A stretch of DNA of 64,000 nucleotides from Phycisphaeraceae bacterium (GTDB lineage Bacteria > Planctomycetota > Phycisphaerae > Phycisphaerales > SM1A02): NCBI GenBank assembly GCA_015709595.1, contig CP054178.1, positions 3,043,205 through 3,107,204 of the forward strand, written 5' to 3'. Position numbers and translations under genes: made by a program. How positions within the stretch are numbered: position 1 is the stretch's first letter; each line of letters starts with the position of its first letter. Below the pieces are notes generated by a model that had not been told where the DNA came from, ran no database searches, and worked only from the letters and a program-made list of their open reading frames with translations. Of this stretch, positions 17,519 to 26,822 are shown in pieces.

Positions 17519-18448
17519 ATGGGTGGATCACGAATCGTCGGGGCGGGTCGTGCCGGGGGTTTGTTCCGAGGGCTGACGCGGGGGATGATCGTGTCCGGGT
17601 GGGTTGCCGGCGGGGTGATGCTGGCCGCCATCGCGGGAGGCGGCCTGCTGGGCGGGTGCAGTTCGTTCACGGCGGACTTCGCCGCGTTGACCGAAGACCT
17701 CATGCCGCCCACCCCCAGCGAGGCGGCGGTGATGATGATGGACCAGTACGACGCCGAGAAGCGTCGCCGGGGAACATCCCTCATCGCCAACTCACCCTTC
17801 GGCGGGGCTGATCCCTACGTCAAGTTCTACGCCGACCGGCTCAACCCCGATCACCCGGACCGGGAGACGAACCCGATCGTGATCGCCACGCTCATCCGGG
17901 CGCTGGCGCGTCATGGTCAGCCGCCTCACGCGCTGACCATCGCCACGTATCTCACCCACGAGTCGATCCAGGTGCGGTGGGAGGCGGCCAAGGGCCTGCA
18001 GCGGCTGCACAACCCCGCCGTCACGGGCGCCATCTGCGCCGTGGTGCTCAGCGAAGCCCAGCCGGCTGATGTGCGGGTGGAAGCGGCGGACGCGCTGGGG
18101 CAGTACCCGGAGGATCGGTCGTTCCAGGCGCTGGTGGCGGCCTTGTCGGCGCGGGAACTGATGCTCAACCGCATCGCGGCCCAGTCGCTGGCCACGCTGA
18201 CCGGGCAGGACTTCGGGGAGGACGCCCGCGCCTGGCTGCGCTGGTACAACAACAATCCAGCGCCCTTCGCGGGCAAGCGCGAATACCTCTATCCCACCTA
18301 CCAGCGCGACGACACGCTGTTGGAAAAGGTGGCTTTCTGGAGCAGGAAGACGTGGGAGACGCCTCAGCAGCCCGCGGGACTTCGGCCCAGCGAGCACAAG
18401 TCCACCTATGGCGACGCCGATAACAGGAGCGGCGGGTCGGGCGGCTGA
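17519..18448 (+). CDS. HEAT-repeat lipoprotein
   Basis: A 309-residue protein. A long N-terminal hydrophobic region (GWVAGGVMLAAIAGGGLL) ends in the lipobox LGGC, so Cys is probably lipidated. From about residue 120 the helices follow HEAT/PBS-lyase-like repeats: QVRWEAAKGLQRLHNP, DVRVEAADALGQYPED, LMLNRIAAQSLATLTG. Such proteins act as binding scaffolds. ATG 17519 has GGAGG 9 bases upstream. No enzyme motif is present. Confidence 0.82.
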   Translation: MGGSRIVGAGRAGGLFRGLTRGMIVSGWVAGGVMLAAIAGGGLLGGCSSFTADFAALTEDLMPPTPSEAAVMMMDQYDAEKRRRGTSLIANSPFGGADPYVKFYADRLNPDHPDRETNPIVIATLIRALARHGQPPHALTIATYLTHESIQVRWEAAKGLQRLHNPAVTGAICAVVLSEAQPADVRVEAADALGQYPEDRSFQALVAALSARELMLNRIAAQSLATLTGQDFGEDARAWLRWYNNNPAPFAGKREYLYPTYQRDDTLLEKVAFWSRKTWETPQQPAGLRPSEHKSTYGDADNRSGGSGG

Positions 18449-18610
18449 TGCCCGCTCGCCTCGATGGTCCTGATCCCGGCTTGCCTGGCCCGATTCAGTC
18501 AGGGAGCCGGGGGAGTTGTCATGCCCAGCGCATCCAATGCGACATCCCGGCGCGGTCCACGCAGCGCGGCCGAGGGCCTCACCGCATCGAAGGTCATCGG
18601 AGATGGCGTC

Positions 18611-19591
18611 ATGCGAGCCCTCGTGGCGGAGCGCGGCGCGGCGCGGCTGGAGCGCCGTCATCCGGTGCCCGCGGCGCGAGAGGGTGAGGCGATCCTGCGC
18701 GTGACACGGGCGGCGGCGTCACGGCTCGAGGTCGAGGCGGCGTCCGGATTGTTCGGCTTCACCGGCGTGCCGGGGTGCGATGGCGTGGGCGTGGTGGAAA
18801 CCGGCGGCGGGAGAAAACTGGCGGGCAAGCGGGTGGTGTTCTCACCCGTCGTCTCATGCGGCCGGTGCGCCCTGTGTACGCGCGGGCTGCCCGTCCACTG
18901 CCGCAAGCGCGAGGTGACGGGGCTGCTGGGGCGCGACGGCGTGCTGGCGGAGCGCGTCGCGGTTCCGACGCGCAACCTGGTCGAGGTTCCCGAGAACGTG
19001 GACGACGATCGGGCGGTCTTCGCCCACGCGGTGGGGGCGGCGCTGCAGGCCTCGCGCCAACTGCGCATCGAGGGCAAGCCCTACATCACGGTGCTGGGCG
19101 ATGGTCACCTCGGGCTGATCACGGTGCAGATTCTGGCGCGGCTCAACGCCTCGGTGCGCCTGCTGGGGCGATTCTCGGAAAAGCTCGCCCTGTGCGAGAA
19201 ATGGGGCGTCAAGCATCGGCACATCGACGACGTGGGACGCCGGGCCGATCAGGACATCGTGGTGGACTGCACGGGCGCGCCCGACGGCCTGGAGCTGGCG
19301 ATGCGCCTGGTGCGCCCGCGCGGCAAAATCCTGCTCAAGTCGCTGATGAGCCAGCCGACGCTGCAGGGCGCCGGCGCGGTGGGCGGCGTGGACCTGTCGC
19401 CGCTGGTGGCGTCCGAGGTTGAACTCATCGGCTCCTTCGGCGGCTCCGTGGCGGACGGGTTGCGCCTGATCGAGCAGGGCAGGGTGGACGTGGTGTCGCT
19501 CATCACCCGACGCATGCGACTGGACGACGGTCCGGCCATTCTGCGCGCCGCGGGCAGCCCGGAGAGCATCCGCGTGCTGGTGACCCCGTAG
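18611..19591 (+). CDS. Medium-chain zinc-type alcohol dehydrogenase family protein
   Basis: A 326-residue member of the MDR superfamily. An N-terminal GroES-like fold has PGCDGVGVVE and a cysteine cluster CGRCALCTRGLPVHC that would bind structural zinc. A Rossmann domain follows with VLGDGHLGLITVQILARL. A catalytic-zinc Cys/His pair is less obvious, so activity is uncertain. Two starts are possible: ATG 18611, where family similarity begins (MRALV), and ATG 18521, which has the stronger site GGGGGAG but adds 30 non-conserved residues. Confidence 0.82.
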   Translation: MRALVAERGAARLERRHPVPAAREGEAILRVTRAAASRLEVEAASGLFGFTGVPGCDGVGVVETGGGRKLAGKRVVFSPVVSCGRCALCTRGLPVHCRKREVTGLLGRDGVLAERVAVPTRNLVEVPENVDDDRAVFAHAVGAALQASRQLRIEGKPYITVLGDGHLGLITVQILARLNASVRLLGRFSEKLALCEKWGVKHRHIDDVGRRADQDIVVDCTGAPDGLELAMRLVRPRGKILLKSLMSQPTLQGAGAVGGVDLSPLVASEVELIGSFGGSVADGLRLIEQGRVDVVSLITRRMRLDDGPAILRAAGSPESIRVLVTP

Positions 19592-19608
19592 CGAACCTAT
19601 CCTCGGTC

Positions 19609-20268
19609 ATGCGCATTCTTCTGACCGGGTTCGAACCGTTTGGCGGTTCATCGGTGAATCCCTCGCGCGAAGCGGTGCTGGATCTGGCCGCCGGCTGGGC
19701 CGCGGGCGGCGCAACCGAAGTGGAGCTGCACGCGCTGATTCTGCCCGTGGTGGGGGGCGTCGCACCGCGGCGCGTGTGTGAGGCGATCGACCGGCTGCGA
19801 CCGCACGCGGTGGCGTCGGTGGGTGAGTCATCGCGGGCGAGCGCCATCACGTTCGAGCGGCTGTTCATCAACGTGCGCGACTACCGCATCCCAGACAACG
19901 CGGGGCGAACGGCGCGCGAGCGACCGATCGTGCCCGGGGGACCGCTGGTGCTGGAATCATCACTGCCGATCGACGCCATGCGTCGCGCCGTGCGGAAGGC
20001 GGGCGTGGCGGAGGCGGCGTCGTACCACGCGGGCACGTTTCTCTGCAACGAAATCGCATACGCGACGCAGGCGCACCTGAGAGCATCGAGGTCGCGCGGA
20101 CGCATCCCCGCCGGGTTCATTCACGTGCCGCGATTGCCGGCGCAGTTGGCGGGCTCGCCAGCGGGCGAGGCCGCTGCGCCGTCGATGCCGCTGGAGGACA
20201 TCGTGCGCGGACTCGATGCGGCGCTGCGGGCGCTCATCCGGTCGTTGAGAGGTGCTCACACGCCATGA
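19609..20268 (+). CDS. pcp: Pyroglutamyl-peptidase I
   Basis: A cysteine peptidase of family C15 that removes N-terminal pyroglutamate. It opens with ILLTGFEPFGGSSVNPS, the family N-terminus. The catalytic Cys lies in YHAGTFLCNEIAY and the catalytic His in GFIHVPRLP; the Glu is probably in VGESSRAS. At 219 residues the length is normal. It starts 17 bases after the dehydrogenase gene. Its last 35 bases overlap the 3' end of the convergent D-amino-acid oxidase gene. Confidence 0.9.
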   Translation: MRILLTGFEPFGGSSVNPSREAVLDLAAGWAAGGATEVELHALILPVVGGVAPRRVCEAIDRLRPHAVASVGESSRASAITFERLFINVRDYRIPDNAGRTARERPIVPGGPLVLESSLPIDAMRRAVRKAGVAEAASYHAGTFLCNEIAYATQAHLRASRSRGRIPAGFIHVPRLPAQLAGSPAGEAAAPSMPLEDIVRGLDAALRALIRSLRGAHTP

Positions 20269-21235
20269 CCAGGTCGCGGACCTCATCAGCGCAGCCCCAC
20301 GACAGCGTGAAGCCCGCGCCGCCGTGCCCGTAGTTGTGGATGACGTGGCAGCCGTCGCCGAGCGGCCGGCGCTCCAGTCGAACGGCGTCACGACCGGGCC
20401 GCAGTCCGACGCGCACGCCCAGCACACGGGCGTCGGCAAGCCGGGGTTCGAGTCGGCGGCAGGCGTCAAGGATGCTCCGCGTGACCGATTCATCCGGCTC
20501 GACAGTCCACTCGCCTTTCCGCGACGTGCCGCCGAGGATGCAGTCGTGCGTGCGCGGAATGAGGTAGGTCACGCCTCGCGGGTGGTGATCGTCGGAGAAG
20601 CCGCGCGTGATGCCGGGGGGGCGCTCGACGCGGACGACCTGCCCCTGGATGGGGTACACGGCGTCGTCGCCGACCAGTTCCCGTGCGCCCAGCCCCGTAC
20701 AGTTGACGATGATGCGGCGCGGGGCGCGCAGTTCATCGAGCGACGTCACATCGCGCTGTTCGATCACGGCGCCGAGCGCCGAGGCGCGATCCATCAGCCA
20801 GGGCATGTAGACCGAGGTGTCGGTCACGGGAGCGTCGATGACCCATCCGGCGCGGTAGCCCGTGGGCAGTTCGTGCGCCGCAGCCGGACGGGCACCGGGG
20901 ATCATCGTGGCCCACCACGGCGTGGCGTTCGCGTCCTCGCCGCCGCCCGGTTGGATGAGTTCGACATACGGGATGACGGAGACGCCCGGTACCCCCGCGC
21001 GGGCCATGTCATGCAGGGTGCGGTACGTCGCCGCGCCCCACGCGGTGACCTTGTCGCGCGGGCCGGCCATGTAGGGGTACCACACGGCGGCCGCCACGCT
21101 GGAGGTGATGTGGGGCGCGACGGCCCGGGCGAGGAGCCGCACGGAGAAGCTCGCTTCGAGCAGCCGGATGGCGCACGACAGCCCGGAGACGCCCGCTCCG
21201 ATCACGACGATCTCGTTGGTCCGCGCCGATCCCAT
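20234..21235 (-). CDS. D-amino-acid oxidase-like FAD enzyme
   Basis: A 333-residue FAD oxidoreductase. The N-terminus has IVVIGAGVSGLSCAIRL for FAD binding. The middle has NCTGLGARELVGD and PIQGQVVRV, and the C-terminus has VIHNYGHGGAGFTLSWGCA, the classic D-amino-acid oxidase signature. The reaction is oxidative deamination of D-amino acids to keto acids with peroxide formation. ATG 21235 begins just before the Rossmann strand; the upstream extension to 21352 is not conserved in type. Divergent from the MATE gene. Confidence 0.88.
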   Translation of the reverse strand: MGSARTNEIVVIGAGVSGLSCAIRLLEASFSVRLLARAVAPHITSSVAAAVWYPYMAGPRDKVTAWGAATYRTLHDMARAGVPGVSVIPYVELIQPGGGEDANATPWWATMIPGARPAAAHELPTGYRAGWVIDAPVTDTSVYMPWLMDRASALGAVIEQRDVTSLDELRAPRRIIVNCTGLGARELVGDDAVYPIQGQVVRVERPPGITRGFSDDHHPRGVTYLIPRTHDCILGGTSRKGEWTVEPDESVTRSILDACRRLEPRLADARVLGVRVGLRPGRDAVRLERRPLGDGCHVIHNYGHGGAGFTLSWGCADEVRDLVMACEHLSTTG

Positions 21236-21360
21236 GAGCGGCGATTGTACGACCGGGCCGGCATCCGTCGCAGGGGCGGTCGAATGCCCCCGTTTCGGGT
21301 TCCCATCACCGCCCGCTACAATCGCCGGCTTTGAACGATGATCGTTCGACAACCGGCGGC

Positions 21361-22887
21361 ATGGATGAGCCAGCGGTGGAGGTCTCGACCCCCCTGAACC
21401 CCGATGCCCCGCCCAGCGGCCAGGCGGTGGTGGAGGAAACCGAGGCCCTTGGGCAGACCGAGGGCGTCATCCGCTCCGGCAAACTGGCGGGCAGGACGCT
21501 GTGGTCGGCGGTGTGGATTCTCGCCCTGCCGATCATGCTCCAGCAGACCATGCAGGCGTGCGTGGGGCTGTTCGACAAGATCATCGCCGGCTCGCTGCCG
21601 GGCGACATGGTGGTGCCCGCCATCGACGGCTTGGGCGTCGGGGCCTACGTCGGCTGGTTCACGGGCATCGCCATGGCGGGGCTGGGCATCGGCGGGCAGG
21701 CGATCATCGCACGGGGCATCGGTGGGGGCGACACGACGCTGTCCGCCCAGGCGCTGGGACAGTCGATCTCGCTGAGCGTCATCTGGGGCGCGCTGGTGGG
21801 CGTGACGCTGTGGTACGCCGTCACCCCGCTGGCGGCGGTGTGCGAGCTGACGCCCGCCGCCACCATGTACGCCGAGCAGTACGTGCGCGTGATTGCGGTG
21901 GTGATGCCCTTCACGGGCATCATGATGGTGGGGGGGATGTGTCTGCACGGGGCGGGCGAGACAGCCAAGCCGTCGATCATCGCGCTGGCGGTGAACGTGG
22001 TGAACATCCTGGCCTCGTGGACGCTGTCGGGCGTGGATGTCAGCGTGGGTGGAAGCGTCGTCGAAAACCCATTCCCGTTCGACCTGCACGTCTATGGCAT
22101 CGCGGGCGGTACGGCGGCGGCGTACGTGGTCGGGGCCATGATGACCCTGCACGTGCTCATCCGCGGTGTGCGCGACCTGCGTCTGGAGGCGCCGCGGCTG
22201 GCCCCGGATCGTTCGATGACCTGGCGCATCGTACGCATCGGCGTTCCGGGCTTCGCCGAGGGCATCTCGATGTGGCTGGTGAACCTGTTCGTGCTGCGCT
22301 TCATCGGCGAGATCGCCCTGCGCGAGGCGCAGCGCGGCGGATCGGGCGAGGGGCTTCAAGGAGCGCACATCATCGCGGTGCAGTGGGAGGCGTTCAGCTT
22401 CCTGCCCGGCTTCGCCATCGGCACCGCGGCTGGGGCGCTGGCGGGGCAGTACCTCGGCGCGGGCAATCCGCGCATGGCCCGCAAGGCCATTCTGGTGTGT
22501 TTCGCCGTCGCCGCGTCAATCATGGGGGTGCTGGGATTCGTCTACATGTTCGCGGGTGAGTTCCTCACCGCGATCGTCAGCACCGCGCCGGTGCACCTGG
22601 AGAACGTGCCGCCCGTGCTCTTCATCTGCGGGCTGGTGCAGGTCTTTTTCGCGGGCGTGCTGGTCATCAGGCAGGGGCTGCGCGGGGCGGGTGACTCCAC
22701 CTGGGCGTTCATCATCACCTCGGTGTCGTGCTATGGCGTTCGGCTGCCTGCGGCGTACATCCTCGGGGTGACGTACGACCTGGGTCTGCCGGGCGTGTGG
22801 ATCGCCCTGTGCGGCGAACTCATCGTGCGCTCACTGCTCTTCGGCGGGCGCTTCCTGCACGGCGGGTGGGCGAGGATTCGCGTGTGA
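21361..22887 (+). CDS. MATE family efflux transporter
   Basis: About 508 residues with twelve predicted membrane helices after a soluble N-terminus of about 45 residues. The first helix region LWILALPIMLQQTMQ-like segment (IMLQQTMQACVGLFD) and the seventh (RIGVPGFAEGISMWL) show the MATE two-fold repeat. MATE pumps export drugs or toxins with sodium or protons; the substrate is unknown. The start is uncertain: ATG 21361 is the first in-frame ATG, and TTG 21331 extends it slightly. Neither has a strong ribosome site. Confidence 0.87.
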   Translation: MDEPAVEVSTPLNPDAPPSGQAVVEETEALGQTEGVIRSGKLAGRTLWSAVWILALPIMLQQTMQACVGLFDKIIAGSLPGDMVVPAIDGLGVGAYVGWFTGIAMAGLGIGGQAIIARGIGGGDTTLSAQALGQSISLSVIWGALVGVTLWYAVTPLAAVCELTPAATMYAEQYVRVIAVVMPFTGIMMVGGMCLHGAGETAKPSIIALAVNVVNILASWTLSGVDVSVGGSVVENPFPFDLHVYGIAGGTAAAYVVGAMMTLHVLIRGVRDLRLEAPRLAPDRSMTWRIVRIGVPGFAEGISMWLVNLFVLRFIGEIALREAQRGGSGEGLQGAHIIAVQWEAFSFLPGFAIGTAAGALAGQYLGAGNPRMARKAILVCFAVAASIMGVLGFVYMFAGEFLTAIVSTAPVHLENVPPVLFICGLVQVFFAGVLVIRQGLRGAGDSTWAFIITSVSCYGVRLPAAYILGVTYDLGLPGVWIALCGELIVRSLLFGGRFLHGGWARIRV

Positions 22888-22955
22888 CCGCGACCGGGCG
22901 CTTTGACTGGAACGCAAGGTCGAGACGATCAGAAGAAACGGCGATGGCGGCGTCA

Positions 22956-23720
22956 TCACGCCCCGAGCGCCAGCCGCTCCGCCAGGATCGACGGCAGGCC
23001 CGCCGCATGGGTGGCGTCCTGCGCGGCGTCGATGTCGTACATCACGCGTCGGATGGTGAATGTCCAGCGGCGCGTGTTGAGCACGCCGAAACTCGCCCGT
23101 GGGTCGTTGTCACGCGGCTGGCCCACCGAGCCGGGGTTGCAGATGTAACGGCGTCCGGATTTGAGGGCGAGCGACTGTCCGTCCAGCAGCGGGAATGATG
23201 CAATCTCGGCGGGCTTGAAGTAGTCCTCGACGTTGGCGCTCGGCGCCTCGAATACCGCGGGCACGTGGGTGTGACCGACCAGGCACACTCGAACATCCAC
23301 GCCTCGAAACGCGCGGGCCGCCATGCCCGCGTCGTGGATGTAGTCGTTCGGCCCCGGCACCGGGCAATTGTGGATGCACATCACGTCGTTCTCGACGTAG
23401 GTGACTTCTGGCAGCAATCGAAGCATGTCGAGCTGATCCGCCCGCATGGCCTCGCGCGTCCAACGGATGGCTCGAAGGGCGTTGCCGTTGAAGGTGGCGG
23501 CTGCGGCGAGGTTGAAGGCCGCCTCGTCGTGATTGCCGCGCACCGAGTGGCGGCAGCGCGCCATCACGAGATCGAGGCACTCGCCCGGGAATGGGCCGTA
23601 CCCGACGATGTCGCCCAGGCAGATGATCTCGCGCAGCCGCAGGCGGCGGATTTCCGCCAGCACGGCCTCGAGGGCGTGCAGGTTGCCATGGATGTCCGAG
23701 ATGACCGCGATGCTGGTCAT
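22956..23720 (-). CDS. Calcineurin-like metallophosphoesterase
   Basis: A 254-residue YfcE/MJ0936-type phosphodiesterase. All metal-binding blocks are present: ISDIHGNLHAL near the N-terminus, GDIVGYGPFP, GNHDEA, and the C-terminal CLVGHTHVP. The natural substrate is unknown. GGGAG lies about 9 bases upstream of the ATG. It is convergent with the MATE gene and divergent from the mrp gene. Confidence 0.9.
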   Translation of the reverse strand: MTSIAVISDIHGNLHALEAVLAEIRRLRLREIICLGDIVGYGPFPGECLDLVMARCRHSVRGNHDEAAFNLAAAATFNGNALRAIRWTREAMRADQLDMLRLLPEVTYVENDVMCIHNCPVPGPNDYIHDAGMAARAFRGVDVRVCLVGHTHVPAVFEAPSANVEDYFKPAEIASFPLLDGQSLALKSGRRYICNPGSVGQPRDNDPRASFGVLNTRRWTFTIRRVMYDIDAAQDATHAAGLPSILAERLALGA

Positions 23721-23944
23721 GCGTCTCCCGTTTATCGGGTGGATCGGGGGAGAATGTCAGTGAAACGCAGGAGGAAGGCGTCAAGGGATCAGGGCATCGA
23801 GACCTTGGAACGTGCAGCGATCCAAGCCGCTCGGAACCGGGCACCCGGGACTCGCGGCGAGGCGCGATCTGGCGCAAGTTCTGCGCGTCGTGCCCAAAGG
23901 CGCTTCAACCCTACACTTGTGTGTACCGTCCGCAAGGAGTTCCG

Positions 23945-25045
23945 ATGCCTCTGTCGTCCGAGCAGATTCTCGATGCCCTTCGTACCGTGCAGGATCCCGA
24001 CCTGAAGCGCGACCTCGTCACGCTGAACATGGTCAAACAAGCCGAATCGCGCGGCAGCACGGTGGCGGTGACGATCGAGCTCACCACGCCCGCCTGCCCC
24101 ATGAAGGATCGCATCCGCGCTGACGTGGAGCAGGCGATCCGGGCGAAGAGTGCGTCGGCTGGCCAGCCAGTTGATGGTGTTGACGTGACATTTACCGCCA
24201 ACGTGCGCACGCCGCAGGACCAGTTTCAGGGTCGTTCTTCCCCGCTGCCGGATGTGCGGCACGTCATCGCCGTGGGCGCCGGCAAGGGAGGCGTGGGCAA
24301 GTCCACGGTGTCGGTGAACCTCGCCGTCGGGCTGGCGAGACAGGGGGCGTCGGTCGGGCTGCTCGATGCCGACATCTACGGCCCCAGCGCGCCCACCCTG
24401 CTGGGGCTGGAAGGTCATCGCGTGCGTCTGAAGACGGAGCAGATCCTCCTGCCCATCGAAGTGCATGGCATCAAGGTCATGACCATCGGCAAACTGGTCG
24501 ATCCCGACAAGGCGCTCATCTGGCGCGGGCCGAAGGCGCATGGGGCGTTCAACCAGCTGGCGATGCAGACGGAATGGGGTGAACTGGATTACCTGATCGT
24601 GGATCTGCCGCCCGGCACCGGCGACGTGCCACTCTCGCTGGCGCAGCTGCTGCCGCTCAGTGGAGCCGTGATCGTGTGTACGCCGCAGAAGGTGGCGCAG
24701 GATGACGCGCGGCGGGCGGTGCGTATGTTCCAGCAGTTGGGCGTGGAGATTCTCGGCATCGTCGAGAACATGAGCTACTTCGTGGGCGATGACGGCAGGA
24801 CATACGACCTGTTCGGGCGCGGCGGCGCGCAGATGATGGCGACGGATCTGTCGCTGCCTTTTCTGGGCGCGATGCCGATCCACATGGACCTGCGGGTCAA
24901 CAGCGACGCGGGCACGCCGCTCAGGAACTGGGGCAACCCCGTGCTGGCGCGAGAGATCGACCACGTGTGCGGCGAAGTGGCGCGGCAGGTCGCCATGCGG
25001 GCGATGGCCGGCAAGTTCGTTCAGCCGACGCTGTCGATCCGGTAG
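23945..25045 (+). CDS. apbC: Mrp/ApbC family iron-sulfur cluster carrier ATPase
   Basis: A 366-residue Fe-S cluster carrier. An N-terminal MIP18/DUF59 domain (ILDALRTVQDPDLKRDLVTL, and TTPACPMKD with its Cys) is followed by a P-loop ATPase. The deviant Walker A is GKGGVGKST, then DADIYGPSAPTLLG and DLPPGTGDVPLS. The usual C-terminal CxxC that bridges clusters between subunits is not evident: the expected segment reads IVENMSYFVGDDGRTY. That absence is odd and could alter cluster binding. AAGGAG precedes ATG 23945. Confidence 0.9.
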   Translation: MPLSSEQILDALRTVQDPDLKRDLVTLNMVKQAESRGSTVAVTIELTTPACPMKDRIRADVEQAIRAKSASAGQPVDGVDVTFTANVRTPQDQFQGRSSPLPDVRHVIAVGAGKGGVGKSTVSVNLAVGLARQGASVGLLDADIYGPSAPTLLGLEGHRVRLKTEQILLPIEVHGIKVMTIGKLVDPDKALIWRGPKAHGAFNQLAMQTEWGELDYLIVDLPPGTGDVPLSLAQLLPLSGAVIVCTPQKVAQDDARRAVRMFQQLGVEILGIVENMSYFVGDDGRTYDLFGRGGAQMMATDLSLPFLGAMPIHMDLRVNSDAGTPLRNWGNPVLAREIDHVCGEVARQVAMRAMAGKFVQPTLSIR

Positions 25046-25057
25046 CGTCCGGGTGAA

Positions 25058-25837
25058 TCATGCCCGGATGCGAGGATCGACCGTGGCGCGTGTCGCCGCG
25101 CGTGTTTCATCGCTGAACCCCTGGCGCAGTCGCTGCCACACGCTCACGGTTGCCTTCCGGGCGGCGGGCAGGCCGCGATGCCAGACGGCGTGAGCCGAAT
25201 CGCGGACGGCGTTCGTGGTGGTTTCACTGGCTCGGTTCAGTCGATCGCGCCAGCCCGGAACGGCGGTTGCGGATGAGCGGGAGGCGCTGGCGTCGCTTGC
25301 ATCGGCATGGGACGATGGGGGCGCGGGGAACGACTTCGCCGGATCGGCGCCGGACGAAGCAGGGGCATGACCGGCATCGCGCGACATCCACGCGCGAGCG
25401 ATCGTGCAGCCCAGGAGACACGTCATCAGCAGGCCTTGCAGTCCGAAGCCGACGGGTGAGATGGAGGCAAGATATAGCGTGCCCAGCGTCCACCACGACG
25501 CCCAGCCGATGAGGACCGCGTGACCGAGGCGCCGGAAACGGCGGACGGGCAGCAGCGTCATCACCGTCGCGGTGATGACGGCGGCGATCTGCGTCCACAG
25601 CAGGGCCGTTCCCAGCCAGCCGGCATAGGTCAGCCCCCACACGGTGTGATCGACGCCCGCGGACTCCAGCCCGAAGACGCGGCCCTGGCCGCCGCTCAGG
25701 GCGATCCAGACCAGCCCAAAGATGCTGGCGCCAATGAAGAACCACGAGCCGCCCAAAGCCCACTGGCGACGCGTGAAGCCAGGGTTCGCGGCCTGCGCGA
25801 CCCGGCGAACGGCGGCGGGGGGGTTCCAACCAGGCAT
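25058..25837 (-). CDS. Uncharacterised membrane protein
   Basis: A 259-residue protein of unknown function. Four hydrophobic segments occupy about residues 25-150 (WFFIGASIFGLVWIAL, TYAGWLGTALLWTQIAAVI, a third and a fourth). A charged Ala/Ser-rich cytosolic tail of about 100 residues ends in ATVDPRIRA. ATG 25837 has GGGAG 9 bases upstream. It converges with the mrp gene 12 bases away. Confidence 0.68.
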   Translation of the reverse strand: MPGWNPPAAVRRVAQAANPGFTRRQWALGGSWFFIGASIFGLVWIALSGGQGRVFGLESAGVDHTVWGLTYAGWLGTALLWTQIAAVITATVMTLLPVRRFRRLGHAVLIGWASWWTLGTLYLASISPVGFGLQGLLMTCLLGCTIARAWMSRDAGHAPASSGADPAKSFPAPPSSHADASDASASRSSATAVPGWRDRLNRASETTTNAVRDSAHAVWHRGLPAARKATVSVWQRLRQGFSDETRAATRATVDPRIRA

Positions 25838-25899
25838 GATGCGTCTCCCAACGGCGGGTTGCCATTCGGTGATTGGGAGAGCGGGGGGTCGGGTTTCAT

Positions 25900-26559
25900 T
25901 CAACCGAGAGAGAGCAGAAACGTGACGAAGCGGTACTGGACGACCGACGAGGCGATGAACAGCACGAAGAAGGACGCCAGCCGCCACGGGGCGGCGATGA
26001 TGGAGCGAGCGCGGGATGAACTGTCGCCGGGATCAACGCCGCATTCGGAGCACACGCCTCGCGGCTGGCCGCGCCGGTCGTAGCCGCAGTTGGGACAGAG
26101 GTGCGGGGTGACCGGCCGGCGGATTCGGAGTCCCATGACCGCGACCGGCAGCAGCATGAAGTGAATCGCCGGTAGTTGAGTGAAGAAAAACGTCTCATCC
26201 ATGCCGAAGAGTCGGACCCCGGCGGCGACGAGCCCCAGACTGAGGGGAGGAAGCGTCACCAGCGGGGTGGTGAAACGAATCGACAGACCCCACCCCGCGA
26301 GGCAGAACGGCGGCGAGAGAATTAGGCCGCACAGTCCCCCGATCACCAGACGCATCAAGCCCGGCTGAGAGAACAGCCCCTGGTGGGCCGCCATCGGCGC
26401 TGCGTTGATGAGGCCAACGGCGATCGACGTTCCCACCAGCAGGCCGATTCGCAGGACCGTTGTCCCTCGGGGGGCTTTCGTGACATGTGCAACACGGTCG
26501 CCCGCGATCGTATTTCCACCCGTCTGTTCCGATGGGTCTGAATCCGTCACGGGCGCCAT
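25900..26559 (-). CDS. Membrane protein with zinc ribbon
   Basis: A 219-residue protein. Four or five membrane helices surround LCPNCGYDRRGQPRGVCSECG, a four-cysteine ribbon commonly found in uncharacterised planctomycete membrane proteins. The role is unknown. ATG 26559 is the first ATG after a non-conserved stretch and has no strong ribosome site, so the start is tentative. It precedes the other membrane protein gene on the same strand by 62 bases. Confidence 0.65.
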   Translation of the reverse strand: MAPVTDSDPSEQTGGNTIAGDRVAHVTKAPRGTTVLRIGLLVGTSIAVGLINAAPMAAHQGLFSQPGLMRLVIGGLCGLILSPPFCLAGWGLSIRFTTPLVTLPPLSLGLVAAGVRLFGMDETFFFTQLPAIHFMLLPVAVMGLRIRRPVTPHLCPNCGYDRRGQPRGVCSECGVDPGDSSSRARSIIAAPWRLASFFVLFIASSVVQYRFVTFLLSLG

Positions 26560-26822
26560 GCTAGCACAGGGCTCACGCGATGGCGGCGACGGGCGAGGGT
26601 TTGACACGCCTTCTCCGGGCGATACGCTGCCCGTATGGACCGCGGAGATCACGTCCAACACAGCATTCGCACGGTTGGTCCCGTGATTCGCGCCGACCTT
26701 GGCCGCCGCAGCACGCCCAACCCCGCCGACGATGCCGGGATTGCGGCGCTGGCTTTTCAGCACGATCTGGTCCTGTTGATGCGAGATCGTCTCTTCGAGT
26801 CCGTCCCGCGGGCGCCGCGGCG

